64,000 nucleotides of DNA from Marinobacter sp. F3R11 (GCF_003318275.1 NZ_QOCH01000015.1:961675-1025674); one strand, 5' to 3'; positions 8,663 to 17,943 are shown, numbered from the stretch's first letter. Program-made: numbers and translations. The notes: generated by a model from the letters alone, not told the origin.

Positions 8663-9643
8663 TCAATTTTCTTCGAGCATTTCACAACACGGCTCACCCA
8701 AGCCCTTCTCAGCTTCGCACAAACGCTCGCGACATCGCACCGTTGTGCTGGGCAACTCGCCAAAGTGCTCCCGGTAAAGTGCCGAAAAACGACCGAGATG
8801 GGAGAAGCCTTCATCTGCCGCATACCAGGATATATGGCTCTCACTAGACTGACAATCTACCAGGCGACGCCGTACCCGGATGAGGCGTTGACGCTGGAAA
8901 AACCGGTATGGCGTCATGCCCACACTGTTTTTCATCAGGTAGTAAAGGTTGCGTTCGCAGACACCGGCATAACTGGCGAGCTCCTCCAGATTAAATTCCC
9001 ACGTCGGATTCTGCTCAATTTTATCAATCGCCCGCAGCAAACGTCGATCCAAAGGCCCGGTGTCCGGAGCAATCGAAACCGAAGCGCCAGCCTGCAGGCT
9101 TGCCAACTGCTCCAGAAGCCCGCGAGTGAGTGCCCTGGCATGCGCATCATCAATGTAGAACCTCATGCTTTCCAGGTAGTGATTTATCACTGGAGCCATA
9201 TCAGGCATCTGATGAAAAGCCCTGACCAAAGGAGCTGTAGTCAACAATCCTGGCGTGGGTTTCAGGACAACAAGCCGGCTGTTTTCTGAGAGTTTGAGAT
9301 CAAAATCATCCCCTGGACAAACCCAGATCGGCATGTCCAGCGAGTGCGAGCCCACGCCAGGATATGATATGGACGCCTCTCCGGCGGATGAAAATAACAG
9401 TAGTTGAGCCGATGCGCGGCAGTGGACAACTTCCATTTTTTGACCGACATGCAAGCAGATGACCCTGCCTGCACTGGTAGTCAGCCAGGCCATCCCGCTC
9501 ACCGGCTTGCTCACTTGGTGCGACCTGCACCTGGCAACCGAAAGGTCTGATATCAGACCAATGATCCGGAGCCACTGCTTACAACACACTCGATCGATAC
9601 GGACATAAGCTTCCAGGTCCTGATTTGTTCTTGTATTTGGCAT
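8663..9643 (-). CDS. AraC-family transcriptional regulator
   Basis: The 326-residue protein has a C-terminal two-helix-turn-helix AraC DNA-binding domain (about 218-310), seen in LEELASYAGVCERNLYYLMKNSVGMTPYRFFQRQRLIRVRRRL and the second helix region DEGFSHLGRFSALYREHFGELPS. The first 200 residues form a variable sensing domain without recognisable ligand motifs. GGAAC lies upstream of the ATG. It is convergent with the efflux operon and separated from it by a terminator, so co-regulation is possible but not shown. The target is unknown. Confidence 0.88.
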   Translation of the reverse strand: MPNTRTNQDLEAYVRIDRVCCKQWLRIIGLISDLSVARCRSHQVSKPVSGMAWLTTSAGRVICLHVGQKMEVVHCRASAQLLLFSSAGEASISYPGVGSHSLDMPIWVCPGDDFDLKLSENSRLVVLKPTPGLLTTAPLVRAFHQMPDMAPVINHYLESMRFYIDDAHARALTRGLLEQLASLQAGASVSIAPDTGPLDRRLLRAIDKIEQNPTWEFNLEELASYAGVCERNLYYLMKNSVGMTPYRFFQRQRLIRVRRRLVDCQSSESHISWYAADEGFSHLGRFSALYREHFGELPSTTVRCRERLCEAEKGLGEPCCEMLEEN

Positions 9644-9804
9644 AGGTTCCGTAAATCAGGGGTTTGATGTGCGCTACTACTGCCCGCCAAGCACCACGTA
9701 CAACCCTTAATAATTATTAACAATTTGAAACATTCTAGTGCAAACGTTCTGGCAGCCTTGGCCACATCTTGCAAACTCTGTAACCACGCCTCTCATTTTG
9801 AAAT

Positions 9805-11478
9805 TTATTGATATGGATCAAGTATCATCTCCTTTACCCGATCCCAGGGCTGCGGCCGGGCCATTAAAAAGCCCTGTCCCCGTTGGCAGTCCAAACCACG
9901 AAGTTCCTGATACTGGGCCCGATTTTCGATGCCTTCAGCCACAACCTCCAGCTCCAGAGCTTCAGCAATACCCAGAATGGCAGACACGATCCGGGAATCA
10001 CTGTTCTTGGAACCCAGACGGCTGATAAACTGCCGGTCTATTTTGAGCACCTGGACTGGCAAATTCTGCAAATACGCCAGCGAAGAATAGCCTGTGCCAA
10101 AATCGTCGATCGCTATCCCAACGCCCTGGTTCCGGAATTCCTTGAGTGTTTCCAGACACTGCCGGGAAAGGTGCATGATATGAGTTTCAGTGATCTCGAT
10201 TTCCAGCTGCCAGCCCAGTTCATGAATGCGCTCGAACAACGGGCCAATAACGAGACCCAGCCTGGCATCGGTGATCTGACGGGCAGAGATGTTAATCGCC
10301 AGCCGGAAGTCACCCTGTGCAGAAGGAGCTGACTGCAGATCTTTCAGTATTCCCCGCACCAGGCGTTGTGTCATTTCATGAATCTGGCCCCGGCGCTCCG
10401 CCAGTGGAACAAAGTCGGCAGGCGATACCGGGCCGAATTCCGGATGATTCCAACGCAACAAGGCCTCCATACCTACAGACTGCCCTGAGCGGAGGTCATA
10501 TTGGGGCTGATACACCACATGAAACTCATCAGGCGAGGTTTTCAGGGACGTTACCAACGCCTCTGAGAGGCGCTGCTCACGGCGCCCCCGCTCATCATCT
10601 GCTTCACTGTATATGCGGTAACAGCCCCGGCCTGCCAGTTTTGCTGCATACATGGCACGATCTGCTTTCTGCAGAAGCTCCGTACCACTCTTCCCGTGCG
10701 TGGGATAAACCGCAGCGCCGATTGAAGCCGAAAGAAAATATTCCCGCTGGCCAACGATCACAGGAGCACGGAAAGCCTGAATCATGCGCTGACCGACCTC
10801 TTTCAAATCCTCAATGCCCTGCAACTCCACAATAACGGCAAACTCATCACCTGACAGCCTGGCGACCACATCAACTTTTCGCACCACGCTCTGAATGCAC
10901 ATAGCGGCTTGCTTCAGTACACCATCGCCACATTCGTGCCCATGCAGATCATTGACCGATTTGAAAAAGTCCAGATCAATAAACAAAACAGCAAAGCGGG
11001 CACCTTCAAGACAATGCTGACTGACCCGGGCTTTCAAAAACTCCTGGAACAAAGAACGGTTGGGCAGATCGGTCAGGGGATCGTAATAGGCAAGCGACGC
11101 CAGGCGCTCATCCACACCGGTTCTTTTGCCCATATCCATAAATATGCCGACATAGGACTGTTGCCCTTCATACTCCACCGGGTAGATACTGAGCCATTGC
11201 GGATAGACCTCACCGTTTTTCTTCCGGTTCCAGATCAACCCCTCCCAACGCCCACTGCTGGCCAAAGCCTGCCACATGGCCTGGTAAAATTCCGGGGTGT
11301 GCAACCCGGAGCTCAGAACTGAAGGTGGCCGGCCCACCACTTCATCCTGGACATAACCGGTCACTGAACGGAACATGCCGTTAACATACGTAATTTTCGG
11401 CTCATTGGTAACCAGCATGATCGCGCGGGGATACTGATCCACCAAAGCCCGGAAATCCTGATGTTGCTCAAACTGCAT
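9805..11478 (-). CDS. PAS-GGDEF-EAL cyclic-di-GMP signalling protein
   Basis: The 557-residue protein has three domains: PAS (about 8-120, with RSVTGYVQDEVVG), GGDEF (about 128-290) and EAL (about 310-550). The cyclase signature is SGDEF at 209-213 rather than GGDEF, so synthesis activity is uncertain. The EAL part keeps the catalytic elements MEALLRW (337-343), NISARQ, EIEITETH, IDDFGTGYSSL (457-467) and VAEGIE (513-518), so it is probably an active cyclic-di-GMP phosphodiesterase. No membrane segment is seen, so a cytosolic protein sensing through PAS is likely. AAGGAG lies 10 nt before the ATG. Confidence 0.92.
   Translation of the reverse strand: MQFEQHQDFRALVDQYPRAIMLVTNEPKITYVNGMFRSVTGYVQDEVVGRPPSVLSSGLHTPEFYQAMWQALASSGRWEGLIWNRKKNGEVYPQWLSIYPVEYEGQQSYVGIFMDMGKRTGVDERLASLAYYDPLTDLPNRSLFQEFLKARVSQHCLEGARFAVLFIDLDFFKSVNDLHGHECGDGVLKQAAMCIQSVVRKVDVVARLSGDEFAVIVELQGIEDLKEVGQRMIQAFRAPVIVGQREYFLSASIGAAVYPTHGKSGTELLQKADRAMYAAKLAGRGCYRIYSEADDERGRREQRLSEALVTSLKTSPDEFHVVYQPQYDLRSGQSVGMEALLRWNHPEFGPVSPADFVPLAERRGQIHEMTQRLVRGILKDLQSAPSAQGDFRLAINISARQITDARLGLVIGPLFERIHELGWQLEIEITETHIMHLSRQCLETLKEFRNQGVGIAIDDFGTGYSSLAYLQNLPVQVLKIDRQFISRLGSKNSDSRIVSAILGIAEALELEVVAEGIENRAQYQELRGLDCQRGQGFLMARPQPWDRVKEMILDPYQ
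9808..9821. promoter_or_regulatory. FNR/Anr-box match at the 3-prime end of the GGDEF-EAL gene
   Basis: TTGATATGGATCAA matches TTGAT-N4-ATCAA exactly. It overlaps the last codons of the GGDEF-EAL gene and lies about 165 bp upstream of the AraC start in the same direction. No well-placed -10 element was found downstream, so it may be chance coding sequence. Confidence 0.25.
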
Positions 11479-11762
11479 GTGATGGCTACTCCTTATATTC
11501 TCCAGCTCGCACCCCTGGGGCTACGCACACCTTCAGCATAGAAGGAAACCTGCCGCCATCTATCCATATTATGCAAAACGAAGTCCTGAATAATATCTAG
11601 ATATGAACCTGAATTCATCTTTTGCATTTTCCGGATATCCACGATGTGGATTCCATCGCAGACTGATCAGCGTCATTCGTGTGATGTTGCAAGTACAAAC
11701 ATCCTGCCTGGTGCCAGGCTTTGTGCGACACCTAAAACGACAAGAAACAGGCAAATTGCGGT

Positions 11763-13400
11763 ATGCGTAAAAACGAACCTGTCACCCAGAACACGCGAAC
11801 CTATCCAGATCACCTCAACCTCATAACCACTACAGATCTGTCGGGCCGGATAACCGCAGCCAACGAGGCATTCTCGGAAGTTTCCGGCTATAGCTGTGAT
11901 GAGCTGATCGGCCAGCACCATAACGTCATACGGCACCCCGACATGCCGCCAGGAGCCTTCGGTGATCTGTGGCAAACAATAAAAAGTGGAGACTCGTGGC
12001 GAGGAATTGTCAAAAACCGGTGTAAAAACGGTGACCACTACTGGGTCGACGCATTTGTAACACCGATCTTCAGCGAAGGCCGTATTGTTGAGTATCAGTC
12101 TGTCCGGGTGCTCCCTGACCCCAGCCAGATCAAGCGGGCAGAATTAGCATACGCGGCATGGAATCAAGGTAGTATTCCCCGGCGCTTTCTCGCCATCAGC
12201 CCTGCTCTGCCCTGGAAGCTGACCAGCCTGTACGGAATACTGGCAACCGGCCTTCTGGCTGCAGGCCTTAAGGCATTACCCGCCCCAAGCCTGGCACTTG
12301 GTCAACTGCTGTTGCTGGCAGCCTTTCTTATCCTGCACTGGCTGACACGCTCCATGGTCCGGAGCGCGAGGGCCTCCTGTCACGACGCTCATCCGGTTAT
12401 GCCGTGGATCTATACTGGTCGCCGTGATGAAAGCGCATGGATTGAGTTCGATCGGCAAAAACGCGACGCAACTCTGCGCGCAGTTTCAGCTCGCATGCAC
12501 ACTAATGTCGGGCACCTGCACGGGAACAAGCAGCGTACGATTGAGTGGGTCTCACACTCAGTGGACAGCATTCGGAGTCAGCGCAAGGATATCCAGAACA
12601 TTACCCAGGCATTTGATGAACTTGCACGCAGTGTAAAAAGCGTCAGCGAACTGACAAGCAGAACCCATGAGGCAACCATGGACGCCAGGAAATCAGCAGA
12701 CCACTGCCAGCAGCAGATGCAGATAATGAACGACGATCTGTCAAACCTGCAAACCCAGCTGTTCGCCGCCAACGAAGCAATCGCCGCCCTGTCAGAAAAA
12801 AGTGACACCATTGGTCTGGTGCTGGATGTGATCTCTGATATTGCGAAACAAACCAACCTGCTGGCACTCAATGCTGCCATTGAAGCGGCACGGGCAGGCG
12901 ATGCTGGCCGTGGCTTTGCCGTCGTTGCGGACGAAGTTCGCGGACTTGCCATGCGCACCCATGAATCAACACAGAAGATCGAGGAAATAATCGGTGCCCT
13001 GCAAAATGAAACTCACAGTGTTGTAGCCATTATTGACCGCGGCGCTAATGCCTGTAAGCAAACCACCTTCATGGGCGACGAGGCCGGCAAAGCACTCACC
13101 TCTACCCTGAACGACATTGAGATTATTACAGACTGCACCTATAAAGTGACTGGCGCCACAGAAGAACAATCCGCACTCAGCCTGCAGGTACAGCAACAGG
13201 TAAGTCGACTGCTTACACTGGGTGATGAATCCGTCCGGAGCGGCGAAAGCGCCCGACAGGAGTCCGAGGATCTCGGCAGCAGTGTGGATCAGGCGCAACT
13301 CCTCACCAGTCATTTCCTGACAATGCTTTCCAGCCGGCTACCAACCGTCCGGACCAAAGCGCAGACAAAACCATATAGATTCCCCGAACCCTCGCAATAG
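11763..13400 (+). CDS. PAS-containing methyl-accepting chemotaxis protein (Aer-like)
   Basis: This is a 545-residue chemoreceptor. An N-terminal PAS domain (about 15-120; ANEAFSEVSGYSCDELIG, then HPDMPPGAFGDLW) is typical of Aer redox/oxygen sensors that bind FAD. Two hydrophobic segments lie at about 155-195 with no large periplasmic domain. The C-terminal cytoplasmic signalling domain contains the highly conserved hairpin tip NLLALNAAIEAARAGDAGRG (about 363-382), which contacts CheW and CheA. The start codon has only a weak ribosome site. No other chemotaxis genes are adjacent. An energy-taxis role is inferred from family resemblance. Confidence 0.9.
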   Translation: MRKNEPVTQNTRTYPDHLNLITTTDLSGRITAANEAFSEVSGYSCDELIGQHHNVIRHPDMPPGAFGDLWQTIKSGDSWRGIVKNRCKNGDHYWVDAFVTPIFSEGRIVEYQSVRVLPDPSQIKRAELAYAAWNQGSIPRRFLAISPALPWKLTSLYGILATGLLAAGLKALPAPSLALGQLLLLAAFLILHWLTRSMVRSARASCHDAHPVMPWIYTGRRDESAWIEFDRQKRDATLRAVSARMHTNVGHLHGNKQRTIEWVSHSVDSIRSQRKDIQNITQAFDELARSVKSVSELTSRTHEATMDARKSADHCQQQMQIMNDDLSNLQTQLFAANEAIAALSEKSDTIGLVLDVISDIAKQTNLLALNAAIEAARAGDAGRGFAVVADEVRGLAMRTHESTQKIEEIIGALQNETHSVVAIIDRGANACKQTTFMGDEAGKALTSTLNDIEIITDCTYKVTGATEEQSALSLQVQQQVSRLLTLGDESVRSGESARQESEDLGSSVDQAQLLTSHFLTMLSSRLPTVRTKAQTKPYRFPEPSQ

Positions 13401-13461
13401 GGTAGTCTGGCGCTCTGACCTGATATTTCTTTCGGAAGATTGCCGCTATCGTGTTTTTATC

Positions 13462-13776
13462 ATGACTCTGGGAACCCTGTTCTGGCTGTTTGTTGCAGCC
13501 TTTGCCGTCTGGTACTGGTGGCGCGCCAAGGCCATCAAAGACTCTGTACTCCAGGCCGCCCACCGCTACTGCAAGACCATGGACGTCATGCTGCTGGATG
13601 ATGCCATTTATCTGCGCGGCATCTGGCTTAAACGCGACGATCAGGGGCAGATCCGTGTCTGGCGCCGCTTCCTGTTCGACTTTACCTCCACTGGTGAAGA
13701 ACGCTATAGCGGCCGGGTTATCATGCTTGGCCCTCTTATACTGAATATAGAGCTGGAACCGCACCGCTTTTCCTGA
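13462..13776 (+). CDS. DUF3301 family protein
   Basis: The 104-residue protein has one N-terminal membrane segment (about 5-21, LFWLFVAAFAVWYWW) and a basic, tryptophan-rich soluble part (LRGIWLKRDDQGQIRVWRRFLFDF). The pattern fits DUF3301, a family of small gammaproteobacterial membrane proteins without known function. It is 62 bases after the chemoreceptor gene, with no strong terminator between. The ribosome site is weak. Confidence 0.75.
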   Translation: MTLGTLFWLFVAAFAVWYWWRAKAIKDSVLQAAHRYCKTMDVMLLDDAIYLRGIWLKRDDQGQIRVWRRFLFDFTSTGEERYSGRVIMLGPLILNIELEPHRFS

Positions 13777-13898
13777 TCCGTCAGGATAATTCCCCCCCGC
13801 TCCGTGGCCTGGAGAAGCCCCATCATCCAGTTGTCACATTCCTGTAATAATTTTGTCTCATTCTCCTGCCTTCCAATCGTTTGCTTCCATGAGGATTT

Positions 13899-15239
13899 AT
13901 GACCAGAACATACCGCCCTTTCAGGACTCTCAGGAGTGCTCTGCCGGGACTGCTCGGCTTGCTTATCTGTGCGACACCGGTCCATGCCGAAGAATTGGCA
14001 ATACACGGTTCAAACACTATTGGTGCAAAACTGGCTCCCATGCTGGTAGAAGGCTTCCTCCACCACCGTGGTAACGACCCTGTGCAAACCCACAGCAATG
14101 GAAAAGAAAACGAGGTAATTGTCACTGGCAACCAATCCGGTGAGGCCCTTCAAGTCCTGGTGGCAAGTCATGGTTCCAGTACCGGCTTCACGGCACTGGC
14201 GGCCGGAAACGCAGATGTATGGGCATCTTCCCGCGCGGTTAAATCCACGGAAGTAGAAAAAATGGCGGAGCGCGCCAATCTGAAAGAGCCTGAAAGCGAG
14301 CATGTGATTGCCATTGATGGGCTGGCGGTGCTGGTTCATCCTTCAAATCAGGTCGATCAACTGAGCATCGATACCTTAGCGAAAATTTTCTCCGGCGAAA
14401 TCACAGACTGGTCACAGATCGGCGGTGCACCTCGGGCAATCAGTCTCTATGCCCGGGATGACCGCTCCGGGACCTGGGATACCTTCAAGAGCCTTGTATT
14501 AGGAAAACAGTACACGCTGCACACATCGGCCAAGCGTTACGAATCAAACGACCGACTCTCTGATGACGTCAGTGCCGACCCCGGAGGCATTGGTTTTTCC
14601 GGACTGGCTTCGGTACGGAACAGCAAAGTGCTGGCAATTTCAGATGGCGAGGCTCCGGCACTGAAGCCTTCGAGACTAACCGTCGCGAGTGAAGATTACC
14701 CGCTTTCCAGGCGCCTGTTTATGTACACCACGGGCAATACAACACCAGACCTCGCAAAGGAATTTCTTGGCTTCGTGCTTGACGAAGAAGGTCAGGCCAT
14801 AGTCTCCCGGTCAGGCTTTGTCTCCCAAACCCCATTGGCAGTCAAACCGGATTTCGATAACAGCACTCCTGCCACGTTCAAGCGGCTGACGCAGAACTAC
14901 AGAAGGTTAACGGTCAACTTCCGGTTCTCGGAGGGACACACCAAGCTGGATAACAAGGCACAAAGAGATCTGCAACGGGTAGCCGATTACCTCAATAAAG
15001 AAGATCTTAACGCAAGCGACCTGTTACTGATTGGCTTCGCCGACCAGCAAGGCGATGAATTACGGGCGCAGATGGTCTCGGAGCTGCGAGCGCTCTCCGT
15101 GCGCAAAGCGCTTTCTCAATTAGGTATCGGGAATGCCACTCACACAGGCTACGGACACTACATGCCTGTGGGCTCAACCGGTGGAGCTACCGGCCAGCAG
15201 CGCAACGGCCGGGTTGAAGTCTGGGTAAGAGCACAATAA
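13899..15239 (+). CDS. Phosphate-binding-protein-like domain fused to an OmpA-like domain
   Basis: The 446-residue protein has a signal peptide (about 1-29, cleavage after VHA). Residues about 30-310 form a type 2 periplasmic-binding fold like PstS (IHGSNTIGAKLAPMLVEGF, then LSIDTLAKIFSGEITDWSQIGG and DDRSGTWDTFKSLVL). Residues about 335-446 form an OmpA-like peptidoglycan-binding domain (NFRFSEGHTKLDNKAQRDLQ, GFADQQGD, GQQRNGRVEVWV). GAGGATTT precedes the ATG. The product would sit in the periplasm, tethered to peptidoglycan. No pst transport genes are next to it, so a phosphate-sensing or scavenging role is inference. Confidence 0.85.
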   Translation: MTRTYRPFRTLRSALPGLLGLLICATPVHAEELAIHGSNTIGAKLAPMLVEGFLHHRGNDPVQTHSNGKENEVIVTGNQSGEALQVLVASHGSSTGFTALAAGNADVWASSRAVKSTEVEKMAERANLKEPESEHVIAIDGLAVLVHPSNQVDQLSIDTLAKIFSGEITDWSQIGGAPRAISLYARDDRSGTWDTFKSLVLGKQYTLHTSAKRYESNDRLSDDVSADPGGIGFSGLASVRNSKVLAISDGEAPALKPSRLTVASEDYPLSRRLFMYTTGNTTPDLAKEFLGFVLDEEGQAIVSRSGFVSQTPLAVKPDFDNSTPATFKRLTQNYRRLTVNFRFSEGHTKLDNKAQRDLQRVADYLNKEDLNASDLLLIGFADQQGDELRAQMVSELRALSVRKALSQLGIGNATHTGYGHYMPVGSTGGATGQQRNGRVEVWVRAQ

Positions 15240-15394
15240 CACAACACCTGGCACCCTGGCGGGATACTCTCGGCACCCCGTCAGGGCGCTCACAAAACCT
15301 CTTTGCTTCGGCAATCACCTATCCGCATAACACACAAAAAAATGTTTGGGTTTCCTATACTGTCCGGGCCACTCTCCACCTACAGACCGAGACA

Positions 15395-16690
15395 ATGGAT
15401 ATCCATAACGACCAGCGCTATGCAATCAACCTGAACGTTCGCGGCATTCAGCCTTCTGCCACATTGCGTATCAATGAATTAAGCAATCAGCTTAAATCTG
15501 AAGGCAAGGACATTATCAAGCTCGGACTGGGGCAGTCGCCCTTCCCTGTTCCGGAACGTGTCGTGAATGCGCTAAAAGAGCATGCGCACGAAAAAGACTA
15601 CCTGCCAGTCAAAGGCCTGAAAGGCCTGCGTGAGTCCATTGCCGGGTACATTAACCGCAGTGAACGCATGCGCTGCAGCTGGGAAGATGTACTGATCGGG
15701 CCTGGCTCCAAAGAGCTGCTGTTTATCCTGCAGCTGGCCTACTACGGCGACCTGCTGATCCCACGCCCAAGCTGGGTGTCATATGCTCCCCAGGCCCGTA
15801 TTATCGGACGCTCGGTGCACTGGTTACCAACCCATGCGGAGAACAACTGGCAGCTGACTGCCGAAGAGTTGGACATCATCTGCCGGGATGACGTTTCGCG
15901 CCCCCGCATTCTGATCCTCAACTACCCGTCAAACCCTACCGGTTGCACCTACACTGACGACCAGCTTCTGGCTATTGCCAATGTGGCCCGCAAGTACAAG
16001 CTGATTCTGCTTTCTGACGAAATTTACGGAGAAGTCCACTTCGAAGGAAAGCACAAGTCTATTGCCCGCTACTACCCGGAAGGCACCATCATAAGCACCG
16101 GTCTCAGCAAATGGGCGGGGGCTGGCGGCTGGCGGCTGGGCACCTTCATTTTCCCGAAAGAGCTGCGCTCCCTGCAGGACGCCATGGCCATTATCGCCAG
16201 TGAAACCTTTACGGCCACCAGCGCGCCGATACAGCATGCGGCGATAACAGCCTTTAACGGGGGGGATGATATTGATGAATACCTCAAGCAGTCCCGCCGC
16301 GTCCTTAAAGTGGTCGGTGAATACATGCACCGGCGCCTGAGTGAGATGGGTGCTGTTGTGCAAAAACCGGAGGGTGCATTCTACCTGTTCCCCGGTTTCT
16401 CCGGCTTCCGCGATCAGCTCGCGAGAAAGGACATCAAAACCAGTCAGGCGTTCTGTCAGTCTTTGCTTGAAAACACGGGGGTGGCCATTCTGCCTTCCAG
16501 CGACTTCGGTTTTGCCCCGGACCACCTGGGGGCTCGCCTCGCCTTCGTGGATTTCGACGGCGCTGAGTCACTGCAACTGGCAGGAGGAGATTATGCCGAT
16601 CAGGAACTGGGCGATGACTTTGTCGAAAAAGCCGGGCCTAGACTGGTTAAAGCCATGGACAAGATGGAGGCCTGGCTGAACAGCCTGTGA
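15395..16690 (+). CDS. PLP-dependent aminotransferase, class I/II
   Basis: The 431-residue cytosolic enzyme has the fold type I aspartate-aminotransferase architecture. Visible elements are LNYPSNPTGCTYTDDQL (cofactor pocket Asn), LLSDEIYGEVHF (Asp/Tyr cofactor contacts), and STGLSKWAGAGGWRLG with the Schiff-base lysine at K239; LAFVDFDG near the C-terminus carries no substrate-arginine equivalent I can assign with certainty. It would swap an amino group between an amino acid and a 2-oxo acid, but the substrate is not clear. It is followed 54 bases later by the inositol monophosphatase gene. Confidence 0.88.
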   Translation: MDIHNDQRYAINLNVRGIQPSATLRINELSNQLKSEGKDIIKLGLGQSPFPVPERVVNALKEHAHEKDYLPVKGLKGLRESIAGYINRSERMRCSWEDVLIGPGSKELLFILQLAYYGDLLIPRPSWVSYAPQARIIGRSVHWLPTHAENNWQLTAEELDIICRDDVSRPRILILNYPSNPTGCTYTDDQLLAIANVARKYKLILLSDEIYGEVHFEGKHKSIARYYPEGTIISTGLSKWAGAGGWRLGTFIFPKELRSLQDAMAIIASETFTATSAPIQHAAITAFNGGDDIDEYLKQSRRVLKVVGEYMHRRLSEMGAVVQKPEGAFYLFPGFSGFRDQLARKDIKTSQAFCQSLLENTGVAILPSSDFGFAPDHLGARLAFVDFDGAESLQLAGGDYADQELGDDFVEKAGPRLVKAMDKMEAWLNSL

Positions 16691-16744
16691 CCCAGCCATG
16701 CTAGACTGGCGCCCTCATTCTTCAGAGATTTACACGGGGGCGCC

Positions 16745-17569
16745 ATGTCTGATTCTGTTTCCCTGCAGGACATTACCGGTTTTGCAGAAGATCTGGCCCG
16801 GGAGGCCGGAGAACTGATTCGCCAGGAGCGTGACAACAACATCCTGCGCACCGACTACAAGCACCAGACCGAGCTGGTCACCCACGCCGATGTCATGGCT
16901 GATGAATATATCACCGGTGCTATCCGCAAGCGCTTCCCCGGCCACCGCATTCTGTCCGAAGAAACCATGCCAGATCTCAGCCAGGCAGAGAACCTCGAAA
17001 CGCCTCTGTGGATCGTTGACCCTATCGATGGCACGGTAAACTACGCTTATGGCCATCCACAGGTTGCTGTGTCTATAGCCTATGCTGAAAACGGCCGCGT
17101 CCGGGCAGGTGTGGTACACGCACCTTTCCCAGGCGAAACTTTCCGCGCCACTATCGGCAATGGCGCGACACTGAACGGAAACCCTATCCAACACAGCGGC
17201 GCTACAGTCCCAAGGGACTCTCTCTTTGCCACCGGCTTCCCCTATACCAAAGACAATCTGGCCCCTCTGGTAAGCCGTCTGGACGCCATGATTCACCAAT
17301 GCCGCGACCTGCGGCGAATCGGTTCAGCTGCATTGGATATCTGTTGGGTAGCCTGCGGGCGACTGGACATCTACTACGAAAACGTCAGCCCCTGGGATTT
17401 CGCCGCCGCCCGCCTGATAGCCCTGGAAGCTGGCGCCACAGCGGGCCACTTCGGTGAAGTTCCGGAGGGTTATCCCGCAGATCTCTGGGGGCGGGACATC
17501 CTGATTTCAGCGCCGGCAATCTGGGAACCTGTTCGCCAGATTCTGCGTTCCGCTTCAGGGTATGAGTGA
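16745..17569 (+). CDS. Inositol monophosphatase family phosphatase
   Basis: The 274-residue protein has the lithium-sensitive metal-dependent phosphatase motifs: RILSEETMPDL (metal-binding Glu), WIVDPIDGTVNYAYGHP (about 88-104, paired metal-binding Asp) and, near the C-terminus, NVSPWDFAAARLIALEAGA. Likely substrates are inositol-1-phosphate or related sugar phosphates; 3-prime-phosphoadenosine phosphate (CysQ) is an alternative in the same superfamily. It is not clearly SuhB, which is usually recognisable by closer identity. GGGGG precedes the ATG. It is followed by a 413-base stretch with no gene. Confidence 0.85.
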   Translation: MSDSVSLQDITGFAEDLAREAGELIRQERDNNILRTDYKHQTELVTHADVMADEYITGAIRKRFPGHRILSEETMPDLSQAENLETPLWIVDPIDGTVNYAYGHPQVAVSIAYAENGRVRAGVVHAPFPGETFRATIGNGATLNGNPIQHSGATVPRDSLFATGFPYTKDNLAPLVSRLDAMIHQCRDLRRIGSAALDICWVACGRLDIYYENVSPWDFAAARLIALEAGATAGHFGEVPEGYPADLWGRDILISAPAIWEPVRQILRSASGYE

Positions 17570-17612
17570 GCTAGGGGGAGGCCTCCGGTAGCCTGCTATT
17601 TTTGGTGCGGGC

Positions 17613-17718
17613 GGTTGATGGGGTCGGTCTGCACAGAACCGCTACGAGCACATCCATGTGCGCTTGTTTCCGGCCATCCTTGGCCTCCAACATTCTGTGC
17701 AAACCGACCCCACCAACC
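17613..17718 (-). ncRNA. Structured RNA-like element, TwoAYGGAY-type, copy 1
   Basis: This 106-nt element has 26-nt arms (17613-17638 and 17693-17718) that pair along their whole length. The only two non-Watson-Crick positions are G-U wobbles if read on the minus strand, but A-C mismatches on the plus strand. The 54-nt core folds into two hairpins with GGAT in their tips: GGCCAAGGATGGCC and GCACATGGATGTGC. The second carries an AYGGAY loop. The core is about 85 percent identical to copy 2 at 17838-17943, while the stems are unrelated. It lies 264 bases past the slmA stop. From memory this resembles the TwoAYGGAY motif found by comparative genomics; no function is established. Confidence 0.65.
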
Positions 17719-17728
17719 TCTATCAAAT

Positions 17729-17754
17729 AACCCAGATATATCGGGTTTCTTTTC
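17729..17754 (+). terminator. Weak intrinsic terminator-like hairpin between the two RNA elements
   Basis: AACCC (17729-17733) pairs with GGGTT (17743-17747) around the self-complementary GATATATC, followed by TCTTTT. It could stop plus-strand transcription arriving from the phosphatase gene. The stem is short. Confidence 0.35.
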
Positions 17755-17837
17755 GTCTTTCTCTAAAGTGCCGTTAGCTGCTGAGACCTGAAGAAGGTCA
17801 CGCAACTCTCTCTAAGATTTCGCATTGGTTCGATTGA

Positions 17838-17943
17838 GCAGTCAGGAAGGCCCTGTCCCGGAATGTCGGAGGCCATGGATGGCCGCAGTCAAGCGCACAC
17901 GGACGTGCTTGTAGCGGTTCCGGGGCAGGGCCTTCCTGACTGC
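17838..17943 (+). ncRNA. Structured RNA-like element, TwoAYGGAY-type, copy 2
   Basis: This second 106-nt element is in the opposite orientation to copy 1. Arms 17838-17863 and 17918-17943 form a 26-bp stem whose single non-canonical pair is a U-G wobble on the plus strand. The 54-nt core aligns with copy 1 without gaps. It contains GGCCATGGATGGCC (loop AUGGAU) and GCACACGGACGTGC (loop ACGGAC), so both tips fit AYGGAY. Its right end is 39 bases from the slmA stop, convergent with slmA. The 119 bases between the elements show no convincing promoter by eye, so processing from longer transcripts is possible. The remainder of 17570-17982 has no plausible coding frame. Confidence 0.68.

Noticed and set aside
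9707..9720. TTAATAATTATTAA palindrome upstream of the AraC gene
   Set aside because: It is an AT-rich palindrome without a known consensus or a second copy.
9808..9821. Exact FNR/Anr-box match
   Set aside because: It is kept only as a low-confidence site: it is inside coding sequence and has no well-placed -10 element downstream.
11593..11604. ATATCTAGATAT 12-base palindrome upstream of the chemoreceptor gene
   Set aside because: It is short and AT-rich, so it is expected by chance in an intergenic region and matches no site I know.
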